64,000 nt of DNA from Prochlorococcus sp. scB243_495K23. GTDB taxonomy: Bacteria; Cyanobacteriota; Cyanobacteriia; PCC-6307; Cyanobiaceae. Positions 9,734-19,071 of the stretch are shown one piece after another; position 1 is the stretch's first letter; each line of letters starts with the position of its first letter. The stretch is from assembly GCA_000635495.1 (NCBI GenBank), contig JFLW01000003.1, positions 124,001 through 188,000 of the forward strand. Reading direction: 5' to 3'. Made by a program: the position numbers and the translations under genes. The notes under the pieces were generated by a model, which was not told the DNA's origin, did not search any database, and worked only from the letters and a program-made list of their open reading frames with translations.

Positions 9734-9991
9734 ATGTCATTTACACCCTACGATATTCCACCTCAAGAAAATAAAGGTAAGTGGTTTAGGAGTCATTTAC
9801 TTGGAAGGGAAATAGAACTTGGCGAATTGTATAGTCTTGGATCAAATGATTTAGATTTGCTTATGGCGGAGACCGCAGAAATCAGAAGCGATCTTGATTT
9901 TAAGGAAAAAAATATAGGCAAATTTAGGACCGCAGGATATTTTTTGGAGTTAGCAAGAATAATTGAGAAAAGGAAGTTGATAGAAAGTTAA
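9734..9991 (+). CDS. Small conserved hypothetical protein
   Basis: 85 residues, acidic and soluble (starts MSFTPYDIPPQENKGKWFRS; contains SDLDFKEKNIGKFRTAGYFLELARIIEKRKLI). No signal peptide, cofactor motif or membrane helix. It is probably a marine-picocyanobacterial protein of unknown role. Its stop overlaps the stop of the convergent GST-like gene by four bases. I do not recognise a named family. Confidence 0.65.
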   Translation: MSFTPYDIPPQENKGKWFRSHLLGREIELGELYSLGSNDLDLLMAETAEIRSDLDFKEKNIGKFRTAGYFLELARIIEKRKLIES

Positions 9992-10647
9992 TTAGATGGA
10001 AAATAATTCTTTCTAGAATTTGGTTCCCATAATTCGTATTTATACATTAACGACTTAAATTCTCTATTTTTCTCAAACGAATCTAACCAGTTTTTTATTG
10101 ATGATTCAAAATAATTTGTTCTTTTTTGACTTTCACAAGCGATTCTGAATTGTCTAACAAAAGGCCAAATAGACCAATCAGCGATTGTTGGGCTATCTCC
10201 AAAAAAGTATTTTTTTTCGGCAAGAAGTTCGTTCCATCTCTTTATAAATTTAATCGCATTTGTGAAATGAAATTCTTGATCACAATCTTTATATCTTGTG
10301 GCATATTTAAATCGATCTAAATGATATTTGAATACGTTATCGTTTTCATTAATTATTTCAAAAATATCTTCCTTTTTGTTTTCAGGTAAATAAATTAATT
10401 TGATGTTTTCCTTTTTCGATTCTGAGAGAGCCCATAGGATGATTTCAAGACTTTCTTCAATAACTTCACTATTTTTTTTTATAAGAATTGGCACCGTTTT
10501 CGTCTTTGAATTATTTAAAAAATCTAGAGGTTTATTTTTTAAATCAATTTCTCTTATCTCTACTTTTATTTCGCAAATTAATAGAGCCCATCTTGCACGA
10601 ATTGCATATGGACATCTTCGAAATGAATATAAAATATCGTTTTTCAT
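9988..10647 (-). CDS. Glutathione S-transferase-like protein
   Basis: 219 residues with a thioredoxin-fold GST N-terminal domain: YSFRRCPYAIRARWAL with the CPYA motif at residues 12-15, then KTKTVPILI containing the cis-proline of the glutathione-binding site (VPIL), and an all-helical C-terminal half. The C12 thiol resembles omega/glutaredoxin-type GSTs that use cysteine. The substrate is unknown; a role in thiol redox or detoxification is inference from the family. Confidence 0.85.
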   Translation of the reverse strand: MKNDILYSFRRCPYAIRARWALLICEIKVEIREIDLKNKPLDFLNNSKTKTVPILIKKNSEVIEESLEIILWALSESKKENIKLIYLPENKKEDIFEIINENDNVFKYHLDRFKYATRYKDCDQEFHFTNAIKFIKRWNELLAEKKYFFGDSPTIADWSIWPFVRQFRIACESQKRTNYFESSIKNWLDSFEKNREFKSLMYKYELWEPNSRKNYFPSN

Positions 10648-10721
10648 ATTGTAAAAACTTTTAATTTCCCTAATTCTTTTAGTATTATCTAAGTAGGAAC
10701 AGTATTAATTTTACAACGCAA

Positions 10722-11264
10722 ATGTCGGGATATGTTTACCTTATTAGAGTAGGAGACCTTTATAGGATTGGTAAAACGGATAATCTTGAAAAGAAAATTA
10801 AAAAATTAAAGCCAGATGAATTATTAACATCAATTATGACTAAGGAGCCAGAAACTCTTGAAGCAAGATTACTAAGAAAATATAAGTCGCAAAGAATTCC
10901 TGAAACTGGTTATTTAAAGCTTTCTAAAAGACAAATTAGAGAATGTAAAAAGCAATTTGAATTAAAGGGTAGCTTACCTCACACTTTAGATGCTGAAGTT
11001 TCTATAACTCTATTTGCATCTTTTTTATTGTTTTCATTAGGTTCTTTTATTTTTAATTATTTAAATTTTGGATTTGTAAGATCTATATCTTATTCTTTCG
11101 GAATGGCATCTCTACCAATGGTTATATTATTTATTACAGGTAGTTTTGGCGGATACTTTTCTGAAGATTTATCTCTTTTTTCATTGTTAACTAATCGAAT
11201 AAAAGGTTTATTTATTGCAATTGCAATGCTTTCAATGGCTTACTTAATTTTTAATTTAGGTTAA
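10722..11264 (+). CDS. GIY-YIG-like domain fused to membrane helices
   Basis: 180 residues. Residues about 3-75 match the compact GIY-YIG/T5orf172 pattern: GYVYLIRVGDLYRIGKT, a basic helix DNLEKKIKKLKP, ETLEARLLRKYKSQRI and GYLKLSKRQIRECKKQF. Residues about 88-178 then contain three hydrophobic segments (SITLFASFLLFSLGSF, GMASLPMVILFITGSFGGYF, GLFIAIAMLSMAYLIFNL). The domain order suggests a nuclease-like module held at the membrane. Whether it still cuts DNA cannot be told; the catalytic arginine and glutamate candidates (in the helix and ETLEAR) are present. The stop overlaps the convergent SDR gene. Confidence 0.7.
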   Translation: MSGYVYLIRVGDLYRIGKTDNLEKKIKKLKPDELLTSIMTKEPETLEARLLRKYKSQRIPETGYLKLSKRQIRECKKQFELKGSLPHTLDAEVSITLFASFLLFSLGSFIFNYLNFGFVRSISYSFGMASLPMVILFITGSFGGYFSEDLSLFSLLTNRIKGLFIAIAMLSMAYLIFNLG

Positions 11265-11968
11265 ATTTCATAGTTACAATTTAAGGCGATTTCAAATGGA
11301 ACTGATTGGGTAGGTAACTTAAGAATAGTTGAGCATATTTCAGCAATATCTTCAGGTTGTGTCATGCTTGATTTGTCTAAAGAAGAGATATTTTGGGCCA
11401 TTTTTGTATTAACCCAGCTTGGGCAAATTGCAGTAATTCTTATATTTTTATCCCAACCTTTATTTTTCATAGTTTGGCATAATCCCATCAAAGCAAACTT
11501 TGAAGAAGAATAAGCGGCTAAATCACCTTTGGATCTTTTCCCACTCATTGAAACTAAAACAATAATTCTTCCTCTTCCAGAGGTACATAAATGATCCCAA
11601 GAAAGCCTACATAAATGCCAAATTGCCAAAAAATTTATATTTAATGTATTTAAAATATCTTCTTCATCACCATCTTTGTATAAGAAAGGAACTTTAGATA
11701 ATACTCCAGAACAATTTATTACTGAATCAAATCCTCCAAATTCATCTATGGTATTCTTTATCCAATTTTCGGCTGTAATTTTTTTTAAAGCATCATAGTG
11801 GTTGATTATAATTTTCCCTGCTGGCCATTTTTTTGGATCAATAGCGCTTCCTCTTAATGATTCTAAATCTCTTATGCCAATACTAATTCTATTGCCTTCT
11901 TTTAATTCTTTATGTGCAATATTTAGTCCAATACCTCTACTGGCTCCACTTATTAATATGGTTCTCAT
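11261..11968 (-). CDS. Short-chain dehydrogenase/reductase
   Basis: A classical SDR of 235 residues: cofactor loop GASRGIG (8-14), the NxxG-like NCSG in place of NAG at 85-88, the catalytic serine near 140-142, and Y153xxxK157 (YSSSK). It probably uses NAD(P)H and reduces or oxidises a small carbonyl/alcohol substrate, which the sequence does not identify. It lies eight bases downstream of the lycopene cyclase gene on the same strand, so the two may be co-transcribed; a pigment or lipid role is only suggested by that position. Confidence 0.88.
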   Translation of the reverse strand: MRTILISGASRGIGLNIAHKELKEGNRISIGIRDLESLRGSAIDPKKWPAGKIIINHYDALKKITAENWIKNTIDEFGGFDSVINCSGVLSKVPFLYKDGDEEDILNTLNINFLAIWHLCRLSWDHLCTSGRGRIIVLVSMSGKRSKGDLAAYSSSKFALMGLCQTMKNKGWDKNIRITAICPSWVNTKMAQNISSLDKSSMTQPEDIAEICSTILKLPTQSVPFEIALNCNYEI

Positions 11969-11975
11969 TTTTTAA

Positions 11976-13259
11976 CTATATGTTTGGAAATATTATCCTA
12001 AGTAACATTTTAAATTCTCTTCCATGCATAATCATAAGACCTTTCTTTACACTCCATGGAGCCTTTATAAACATTACGCACATAGCATATACAATCTCTT
12101 TTAAAGAAAGAGTATCAGTTAGAAACCCATACCATTGATTTTTAGGTAGTTGGAAAAAACTGCCAAAAAATTCTCTCAATAGTTTCTCATCAAACCTCAT
12201 GAGTTTTTCTAATCCAAATTGGTAAAGTGATTTCTTCCTAATTAATTCTTTTGACCATAAAGTTTCCCAACCTTTTCTAGCAATATGATAGGTACTTAGA
12301 TTTTTGTTTTTAATTGCTTCTGAGACTGCCTTCGCGACAAGTGGAGCTCTTCTTAAAACATTACCAATTAAATATCCAGATGCAGGATGTACCATTGAAG
12401 CAGCACCACCATATCCAAGTATTTGTTGTTTGAAATCTGGGATTGCCATATTCATAGGAAGAAATAAGCCAAGCTCTTCGTGCTGCATGCTTGTGATTGA
12501 TATATTTCGATAAGAAAGCCTCTTCTCTAGTCTCTCTTTTAAATTTTCCATTGTTAGAGGATTTACCAAACCAAGAGATGTCTCTTCAAGAAAATATTTC
12601 CCATCCCCCATATCCATGGCATAAAGAAAAGTTGGAGGTTCTTTTTTTTGCTCATCGTTAAGATGATCATTTCTATAGTCCATTAATACAAACTGCCCTT
12701 TCTTAAGTGGAGGTTTACTAAAATTACCTACTATCCCATAACAAGTTTGGACTGCCAAAGGACCACAGGATTTTAATTTAAGAAAAACAGGATCATACCC
12801 TGTTGCATCTACTACTAATCTTGCAGAGTAAGTTTTGCCATCTTTTGTAGTTACTGTACTTTTGTATTTTTCAAAATGTATTTTGTTTGCAAAGCCTTGA
12901 TGCCATTTAATAAAAGACTTATTACATTCTTTAAACCAATAATTGTGGAGTTTCTTCTTATCAAATAGTCCATAGTCTAGTGAATGTTCCGTGGCTTTAT
13001 TCTCGTCGTCCTGCTCTTCTAAAGCGCCATGCCCAAAAAAACTTACAGTATTTTTCCATCTATATTCAAGTAAATCCTGAAGCCCGAGTTGATCAACTTC
13101 TTTCCCCCAAATGCCATATGTATTTGGCCAAGGTTCATCTGGTCCATTTGGAGAAAGCACTTCAACATCTAATTTTTCCTTCCCTAAAGCTGAGGCAATA
13201 GCCATACCCGCAGGCCCTGCACCCAAAACAAGAACATCTGGCATATTTTCTTTTGACAT
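11976..13259 (-). CDS. crtL-e: Lycopene cyclase (epsilon-type, CrtL family)
   Basis: Flavoprotein that closes the ends of lycopene to make alpha- and beta-carotene precursors. The 427 residues start with the dinucleotide-binding GAGPAG (13-18), then EPWPNTYGIW, the LDYGLFDK region, ATGYDP, the FLYAMDMGD motif, the GYGGAASMVHPASGY signature and a C-terminal tail typical of plant-like CrtL cyclases. Prochlorococcus has two cyclases, CrtL-b and CrtL-e, the latter reported as bifunctional for beta and epsilon rings. I assign this one as CrtL-e from its position next to the pcb-gltS gene order known in high-light strains; sequence alone only secures 'CrtL cyclase'. Confidence 0.85.
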   Translation of the reverse strand: MSKENMPDVLVLGAGPAGMAIASALGKEKLDVEVLSPNGPDEPWPNTYGIWGKEVDQLGLQDLLEYRWKNTVSFFGHGALEEQDDENKATEHSLDYGLFDKKKLHNYWFKECNKSFIKWHQGFANKIHFEKYKSTVTTKDGKTYSARLVVDATGYDPVFLKLKSCGPLAVQTCYGIVGNFSKPPLKKGQFVLMDYRNDHLNDEQKKEPPTFLYAMDMGDGKYFLEETSLGLVNPLTMENLKERLEKRLSYRNISITSMQHEELGLFLPMNMAIPDFKQQILGYGGAASMVHPASGYLIGNVLRRAPLVAKAVSEAIKNKNLSTYHIARKGWETLWSKELIRKKSLYQFGLEKLMRFDEKLLREFFGSFFQLPKNQWYGFLTDTLSLKEIVYAMCVMFIKAPWSVKKGLMIMHGREFKMLLRIIFPNI

Positions 13260-13484
13260 TAAATATAAATCTTATGATTAAAGAAATTTATGGAACAAAT
13301 TATTGCTTCTGAACCCAGGATTATATTTTTCATCTAATACTTATAATGAGAGTAGATTAATAATAATCAAATTACTCAAATACTAGCGACTAAGTTTTCA
13401 GTGTTTTAACAATAATTTATAAGATTACAAAATAAAAAAAAACTTTATTTATTTTTTTATCATAAAAAAAATATAGGAATTTAA

Positions 13485-14486
13485 ATGATTAAAAATAAAA
13501 ATATTTTAATTACTGGAGGTAATTCAGGAATAGGGTTTTTTGCCATTATTAATTTACTTAAGACGAATAATATTTTATATGTTGTAATAAAAAACGAATT
13601 TAGAAAGAATGAATTTCTCAGAAAAATCGAGAAACATTTTGATAAAAATTACCTTAGTAAATTTTTAATTATTATTGAAAATTGTGATCTTTCAGATCTA
13701 GAGAATATTAAAAAAATTAAAGATTACTTTATTATTAAAAAGATTTTTTTAGATGTGCTTGTTTTAAATGCAGGATTGCAATATACAGGCTCTTTTTACC
13801 CTAAAGTATCAAAACAAGGCATAGAACTAACTTTTGCAGTAAACCATCTTGCACATTTTTACTTGGTAAATGTCCTAAAAGATCTTATTAGAGATAAAGA
13901 AGAATCTAGAATCATTATTACATCATCAGATGTACACGACCCCAAAAGTTCAGGTGGCAATATAGGAAAGAAAGCGGGACTTAATAACTTAGTTAATTTG
14001 AGAAAAAAAGTAACTGGGAAATTTATAAATTTTAATGCTGATGAAGCTTATAAAAATAGTAAGTTGTGTAATATTTTGTTTGCTAAAGAACTTGAAAAAA
14101 AATTAAAAACTTCCTCGAGTAAAATTTCTGTAATTACTTGGGCTCCTGGTCTAGTAATACCAAATGATGATCTTGGTTTTTTTAGATATAGTAAGCGTTT
14201 TAATCTCTTTGGATATTTAATTTTTTCTAAAGCTGCAAAAAATATTTTAGGAATTTCTGAAAGTATAGAAAATGCTGGTAGGATACTTTCTGAAATTGTT
14301 TTTGATTCAAATTTAAATAATATTGGTTACGTTCATTTAAGTAATAAACTTATATCTTTTAAAAAACATAAATTAGTTGAAAGTAATGTTAGTGATGAGG
14401 CAAATAATTCTGAGTTGGCTTCAAAACTCTGGATTTTAAGTGAAGAGATTTGTAGATCATTTGGCTTTGTTACTTTCAATATTTAA
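13485..14486 (+). CDS. Protochlorophyllide-reductase-like SDR
   Basis: 333-residue SDR related to light-dependent protochlorophyllide oxidoreductase (POR). Visible: cofactor loop TGGNSGIG (10-17), LDVLVLNAG, a long insertion IELTFAVNHLAHFYLVNVL shared with POR, and Y189KNSK193LC195N, where POR has YKDSKVCN. The cysteine after the active-site lysine, important in POR, is retained. The sequence is more AT-driven and lysine-rich than a housekeeping POR, and the true por gene of Prochlorococcus is expected elsewhere, so this is probably a paralogue with a changed or unknown substrate. Its last 30 bases overlap the convergent mscS gene. Confidence 0.75.
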   Translation: MIKNKNILITGGNSGIGFFAIINLLKTNNILYVVIKNEFRKNEFLRKIEKHFDKNYLSKFLIIIENCDLSDLENIKKIKDYFIIKKIFLDVLVLNAGLQYTGSFYPKVSKQGIELTFAVNHLAHFYLVNVLKDLIRDKEESRIIITSSDVHDPKSSGGNIGKKAGLNNLVNLRKKVTGKFINFNADEAYKNSKLCNILFAKELEKKLKTSSSKISVITWAPGLVIPNDDLGFFRYSKRFNLFGYLIFSKAAKNILGISESIENAGRILSEIVFDSNLNNIGYVHLSNKLISFKKHKLVESNVSDEANNSELASKLWILSEEICRSFGFVTFNI

Positions 14487-15494
14487 GGTTTGTGTTGGGA
14501 ATGCAAACTCTATATTATTAACCGCAAATTCCTCAATAATTCTTAAATTTATAGATTGTTGAGCTTCCATTGCGGCGAGATAATTATTTGTTGGGATGTA
14601 ATAAACAAGTTCGAAATTAAGACTGAAGTCGCCGAAATCTGTGAAATGACATCTATCAAAAGACGCATCTTTTGTCTCTTCAACTATTTTTTTAATTATT
14701 ATTGGAATCAATTTCATAAGTTTTGGAGAGGTTTCATAAACAACTCCCAATTTATGCACTAACCTTCTTTTTTTCATTTGTGCGTAATTTGAAATTATTC
14801 CATTTGTTAGGGCGCTATTGCTCATTACTATTACTTCTCCATTAATACTTCTTATCCTTGATGATCGTACTCCTACTCTCTCAACCATTCCGAGGACTCC
14901 ATCAGATTTTATAAACTCACCTTTTTGAAAAGGTTTATCAAGCAAAATTGTTATATATTCAAAAAACTCCTGAACTGGATCTTTAAGAGCTAATCCTGCT
15001 CCAATTCCTCCTGCACTTAGTAAAGCCCAAATAGCAGTCATTTGAACACCTATATTTTGTAAGAAAAATATTGAGCCAATGGTCCAAGTTAATGCTTTTA
15101 TCAATGGAGTTAGTGAAGATACCATTGAACTAATTGAGGAATCATTAATTTTCGAGGTTGATTCTGTTAAAGATCTTATTAAAACTTTATTGAGAGCTTT
15201 TATAATGATAATTAATATAAATAATTTCAAAATATTTAATAAGACAGAGATGAAAGTTATTTCATCAGCAAAAAAGTAGTCAATTGAAAAATAAAATGAG
15301 AGGAGGAACCCTATAGGTTTTATAATTCCAGAGATTACCTCAAAAATAAAATCATCAAAATTTGTTTTTGTTCTTTTGGAAATTTTTTTTAAAAATGTTT
15401 TTGAAAGTTTAGAAATCATTATGGACAATAAAGTTCCAATAAAAAAAATAGATATTGCCAGAAGGAAGTTTTCAGTAACAAATTTCATATTCAA
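14457..15494 (-). CDS. Small-conductance mechanosensitive channel (MscS family)
   Basis: 345 residues: several N-terminal hydrophobic segments, then the pore-helix region SAGGIGAGLALKDPVQEFFEYI, the beta-domain LDKPFQKGEFIKSDGVLGMVERVGVRSSRIRS (conserved arginines and GxV), VIVMSNSALTNGIISNY and a cytoplasmic alpha/beta C-terminus. This is the standard MscS layout. It releases osmolytes on hypo-osmotic shock at the cytoplasmic membrane. It is convergent with the POR-like gene. Confidence 0.93.
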   Translation of the reverse strand: MNMKFVTENFLLAISIFFIGTLLSIMISKLSKTFLKKISKRTKTNFDDFIFEVISGIIKPIGFLLSFYFSIDYFFADEITFISVLLNILKLFILIIIIKALNKVLIRSLTESTSKINDSSISSMVSSLTPLIKALTWTIGSIFFLQNIGVQMTAIWALLSAGGIGAGLALKDPVQEFFEYITILLDKPFQKGEFIKSDGVLGMVERVGVRSSRIRSINGEVIVMSNSALTNGIISNYAQMKKRRLVHKLGVVYETSPKLMKLIPIIIKKIVEETKDASFDRCHFTDFGDFSLNFELVYYIPTNNYLAAMEAQQSINLRIIEEFAVNNIEFAFPTQTLNIESNKAK

Positions 15495-15566
15495 ATAAAC
15501 CCTAAAAATTTATCTCTAATAAAATTTTAAATTATCTCTAAACAACAAACCAGTATTTATTTTTCT

Positions 15567-16136
15567 TTAACTCAGTATTATATTTCTAATTTCTTTAAAT
15601 TCTTTTCTATCCGCAGTTTTGCATAATTCAAAAATTATTGATTCAGTTGTTGTTATGAACGCCCCACTCTGAGACATTCTTTGTAATGCTATTTCATGAT
15701 CTGCTCTATTTCTACTTCCCATGGCGTCTGATATGAGAATAACTTCAAATCCTTTTTGTAAACTATCTAAGACTGTTTGTTGAATACAAATATGCGTTTC
15801 GATCCCACAAACTATCAAATTAGTAATTTTCTTATCTTTAAGTTCTTTTAAAAATTCTTCTATTTTAGCTAGGCTAAATTCCATTTTTTCAAATTTTCTA
15901 AATCCTGCTATGGGTGTTAATTCAGGTATCGTTACCCCTAATTTAAGTGGGTTCTGTTCAGATACAAATATGTTTTCTTCTAAAATTTGGTAAGCATTTA
16001 TTAGCTTTTTGATATTTTTGATTATTAAATCCTTATCAAAAATTGGTCTTATTATTTTTTCCTGAATATCAATAATTAGCAGGGCGTTTACTTTCAAGGA
16101 TAATTTATCAGTAGAGATATCTTGATCATTCATCAT
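15567..16136 (-). CDS. Isochorismatase-family cysteine hydrolase
   Basis: 189 residues of the isochorismatase-like hydrolase fold, closest by eye to YcaC-type proteins. The catalytic triad is visible: D23 in LLIIDIQE, K84 in FEKMEFS and C117 in GIETHICIQQT. The cis-peptide region before the cysteine is also conserved. The substrate is not known for this subfamily. No neighbour gives a clear metabolic context. The ATG at 16136 is preceded by an AT-rich region shared with the divergent Fur gene. Confidence 0.87.
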   Translation of the reverse strand: MMNDQDISTDKLSLKVNALLIIDIQEKIIRPIFDKDLIIKNIKKLINAYQILEENIFVSEQNPLKLGVTIPELTPIAGFRKFEKMEFSLAKIEEFLKELKDKKITNLIVCGIETHICIQQTVLDSLQKGFEVILISDAMGSRNRADHEIALQRMSQSGAFITTTESIIFELCKTADRKEFKEIRNIILS

Positions 16137-16252
16137 TTATATATAAAGATACATTTAACATAATATTTTCAAGAACTTTAGTAAACATTTTAAATTAATA
16201 AGTTGTTTTACTCTCATCAAGAGTTATTATTGAGAATAGCCATGGATTAATT

Positions 16253-16705
16253 TTGTCATTATCCTCGCAATACAATGTTATTACATCCCCTCTTGGTGAT
16301 GGTTTACATAAAGATGGGAAGAGGTTAACTCCTCAGAGGCTAAAGGTTCTTAATTTATTTGAAAATATTGGCTCTGGAAAGCATCTTAGTGCTGAAGAGG
16401 TTCATGAAAAGTTAGTTAAAACAAGCTCCAAAGTTTCCCTAGCAACAATTTATAGAACTTTAAGGCTTTTAGTTCAAATGGGTTTGCTTCATGAATTAGA
16501 ACTCAGTGAGGGTGGACACAGATATGAATTGCTTAGTAACGACACACCGGACCATCATCATTTGATTTGTATTAGGTGTGGAAGAACAGAAGAATTCGAA
16601 AATGACGAAGTTTTAGAGGCAGGCAAAGTTGCAGCTAAAGTTAATGGTTTTAAACTAATTGAATCCTCTTTAAATGTAAGAGCTATTTGTCCTAATTGCA
16701 TTTAG
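16253..16705 (+). CDS. Fur-family metal/peroxide-responsive repressor
   Basis: 150-residue Fur-family regulator. Winged helix: LTPQRLKVLNLFEN then HLSAEEVHEKL and SLATIYRTLRLL (recognition region, about 60-72). Metal sites: HHHLICIRCGR with C106xxC109, and C146PNC149 near the C-terminus forming the structural zinc site. By eye it is nearest to the PerR-like cyanobacterial branch (SLxTIYRTLRLL, ELSEGGHRYEL), but Fur and Zur cannot be excluded. The start is TTG at 16253. The final cysteine is almost at the stop, so the protein has no extra tail. Its regulon is not visible here. Confidence 0.85.
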   Translation: MSLSSQYNVITSPLGDGLHKDGKRLTPQRLKVLNLFENIGSGKHLSAEEVHEKLVKTSSKVSLATIYRTLRLLVQMGLLHELELSEGGHRYELLSNDTPDHHHLICIRCGRTEEFENDEVLEAGKVAAKVNGFKLIESSLNVRAICPNCI

Positions 16706-16711
16706 CAAGTT

Positions 16712-17644
16712 TTAACTTAAAGTTCCTCCACAACTTGATCCTGCACCTGCAGTGCAAGCAAAACAATGTTCTTTTACAGCTACCCCGTAATCAAAAGTAA
16801 ATGATTCATCCAATAGATCAAAAAGTGTCTTTGGCCCTTTATTCTCTCGGAAATTGATCTGTTGGTTAAAGTCACAATCATAAATTTCTCCTAACCAATT
16901 TACGCTAATAGTTTTTTTACACATAAGATTTTCTAAATTATTTTCATTAAAATTTTCTTTTAGTAATTTGTAATAAGTATTTAGTTTCCCTTCTCTTCTT
17001 AGAGATTCTTCATATCTATTTATTGGCATATTAGTTATTATGTATAAGTTATTAAAAACAATATTATATTTTTCAAATAGTATCTTTTTATAATCTTTTT
17101 CCAATATTTCCTGAGAAGGTGGAAGAATAGGGCTTACAGGATTGTAAACGAGATTTAATTGCAATCCAGTTTCTTTCTTTCCATAGCCTAAATCATTAAG
17201 AATTTTTATAGCATTAATACTTTTTTCAAAAACCCCAAGACCCCTTTGAATCTCAACATTATCTTTTTGATAACATGGTAGCGAAGCAGTAACTATTACT
17301 TTATTCTTTGCAAGAAATTGAGGAAGATCTTCATAACCTTCTTCAAAGAAAATTGTTAAATTGCATCTATCAATAATATCAACTTGTTTTGTGCTCAAAC
17401 TAGCTATTAGGTTTTTAAATTCTGGGTGAAGTTCTGGCGCGCCACCTGTTATATCTAAAGTCTTGATTTTGTACTTATCAATTATTTTTGGAATGAGAGA
17501 TATTATTTCATTGGACATCTTTTCAGTCCTTAGAGGACTTGAATTAACATGACAATGCTTACAAGCCTGATTGCATTTATAACCTATATTGATTTGCAAT
17601 GTTTCTATAGGTTCTTTATATATTGAGGGGAATTTTTCTTTCAT
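16712..17644 (-). CDS. arsS: Arsenosugar-biosynthesis-type radical SAM protein (ArsS-like)
   Basis: 310 residues. The radical SAM cluster motif is C24NQAC28KHC31, followed by LDITGGAPELHPEF. The C-terminal half carries GEIYDCDFNQQ and a cysteine-rich end (CFACTAGAGSSCGG), the layout of the rSAM_SeCys/DUF3641 family to which ArsS belongs. ArsS is proposed to attach the 5'-deoxyadenosyl group to dimethylarsenic in arsenosugar formation. No arsM is adjacent. It lies 40 bases downstream of the phosphatase homologue on the same strand. Assignment to the family is strong; the exact reaction in this organism is inference. Confidence 0.85.
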   Translation of the reverse strand: MKEKFPSIYKEPIETLQINIGYKCNQACKHCHVNSSPLRTEKMSNEIISLIPKIIDKYKIKTLDITGGAPELHPEFKNLIASLSTKQVDIIDRCNLTIFFEEGYEDLPQFLAKNKVIVTASLPCYQKDNVEIQRGLGVFEKSINAIKILNDLGYGKKETGLQLNLVYNPVSPILPPSQEILEKDYKKILFEKYNIVFNNLYIITNMPINRYEESLRREGKLNTYYKLLKENFNENNLENLMCKKTISVNWLGEIYDCDFNQQINFRENKGPKTLFDLLDESFTFDYGVAVKEHCFACTAGAGSSCGGTLS

Positions 17645-17684
17645 AAATCTATTATTTATAAATTGTCATTTGAAAATTCAAAAG

Positions 17685-18905
17685 TCAACTACTTTTTTTA
17701 AAGTTTGATCTCTTATTAGCAAGTTCAATAAACCAACTTATATATTCTTTGGGACCATTTTGAAAAACTAAGTCAAACTTTAAGTTGTCATAAAGATCAC
17801 TGATCCCTTTTAAACCAGTTTTTTTTGTAGAGGGTCTTTCAACTTCACCAGAACTACTATCTACAAAAATTATTTTATTATTAATACCAAATTCATTACC
17901 TAATATTTGTATAAATTCTAAAAAAGATCTGTCACTTCCTCCTCTCAAATAACTATTTTCACCATTATTTTTTTTTGATGTTATTGTGTCACCAACTCCT
18001 ACAATCAAAGGCATGTCTTCTGTTTGAATCGAACTTTTGCATAAATCAATTTTTCCCGTAATAGAATTTGGAGAGTTTCTAAAATTAAAATTACTTCCAA
18101 AAGGAGCTTTACCTGTTTTATCCTCAATAAATTTATTTAAAAGAAATAAGACTCCAGAATCTTTAACTGCTCCTTTAATAAGTAATTGTATGTCTGTTGA
18201 TCCAATATCATCTTTAGAAGAAAGTTTAATTCTTTCTTTACCATTTTTATTTCCTAAATTTGGTGAAATATGCAGGAAAAATGAGTTTTTGAGGCCTTCG
18301 GATTCAGCTTTAAAGATGATTTCATTCATCATTTTTTCAAAACTAATTTGAATAAGCTTTCTTTTATCAGAATCATTGTTAACTAAATCAAATAGACTAT
18401 TGAAATTAATCGTTGGCGAGAAGCGTGTTTCACATATTGATTTTACTGCGTGAAAATTGATATCTTCTTGGTTAAGTTCAGGAAAAATATTTTTAACTAT
18501 AAAATTAAACTTTGGTCTTATTAGACTAGGAACTTTGGATAAAAAATTTAGTTCTTTTTCTGAGACTCCTTCAAAACTTATTTCACCATTGTTGTCTTGA
18601 TACTCTACGCCACAGGCTGCTAAACCTCTTAAATATAGTTCTTTGTTTTTTGGCTCAGTAGCGCTTCTTAAACTCCTTTCTATTATTCTGTTAACCCCTC
18701 TTGGACCTTCATGTTCCCCGCAAGTTAATACAAAGAATTCCTCTGCAAATTCTTTTACTGCATAGATATATTTTGATTCTAATTTTCTAGTCATTGGATC
18801 TTTAACTAAAGGGATACAAACTCCGTCAATGTCTTGAATAATTAAGATATTTTTAGAAGAAATTAATTGTTTTTGTGCCTTTAAATTACTTGCTATATAT
18901 TCCAT
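17685..18905 (-). CDS. ggpP: Glucosylglycerol-phosphate phosphatase homologue (GgpP/StpA)
   Basis: 406 residues with clear similarity along the whole length to the Synechocystis StpA/GgpP phosphatase: LIIQDIDGVCIPLVKDP (HAD nucleophile D25xD27), FFVLTCGEHEGPRGV, LRGLAACGVEYQD, FFLHISPNLG, LIVGVGDTITSK, YLRGGSDRSFL and IIFVDSSSGEVERP. The family dephosphorylates glucosylglycerol-3-phosphate to the compatible solute glucosylglycerol. No ggpS synthase is in the window, and high-light Prochlorococcus is better known for glucosylglycerate and sucrose, so its real substrate is open. It faces away from the GpsA-like gene at 19072 with a 166-base shared promoter region. Confidence 0.82.
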   Translation of the reverse strand: MEYIASNLKAQKQLISSKNILIIQDIDGVCIPLVKDPMTRKLESKYIYAVKEFAEEFFVLTCGEHEGPRGVNRIIERSLRSATEPKNKELYLRGLAACGVEYQDNNGEISFEGVSEKELNFLSKVPSLIRPKFNFIVKNIFPELNQEDINFHAVKSICETRFSPTINFNSLFDLVNNDSDKRKLIQISFEKMMNEIIFKAESEGLKNSFFLHISPNLGNKNGKERIKLSSKDDIGSTDIQLLIKGAVKDSGVLFLLNKFIEDKTGKAPFGSNFNFRNSPNSITGKIDLCKSSIQTEDMPLIVGVGDTITSKKNNGENSYLRGGSDRSFLEFIQILGNEFGINNKIIFVDSSSGEVERPSTKKTGLKGISDLYDNLKFDLVFQNGPKEYISWFIELANKRSNFKKSS

Positions 18906-19071
18906 ATTTATAATTATTTCTTTTTTTAATTTAATTTCTATATCTCATTGAAATTATAAATTAAAAAATTCAATATTTATAATAAATAATTTGCTATGGT
19001 CAAAAATTGCTTTAATGTAGAAAAATGTTGGTATTGGTAAGAAATTAAAAAAATTATAATGAATTTCCAAA

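Noticed and set aside
13260-13484. Small ORFs between crtL-e and the POR-like gene
   Set aside because: The longest frames are 15 codons without a ribosome binding site; the region is best read as a divergent promoter.
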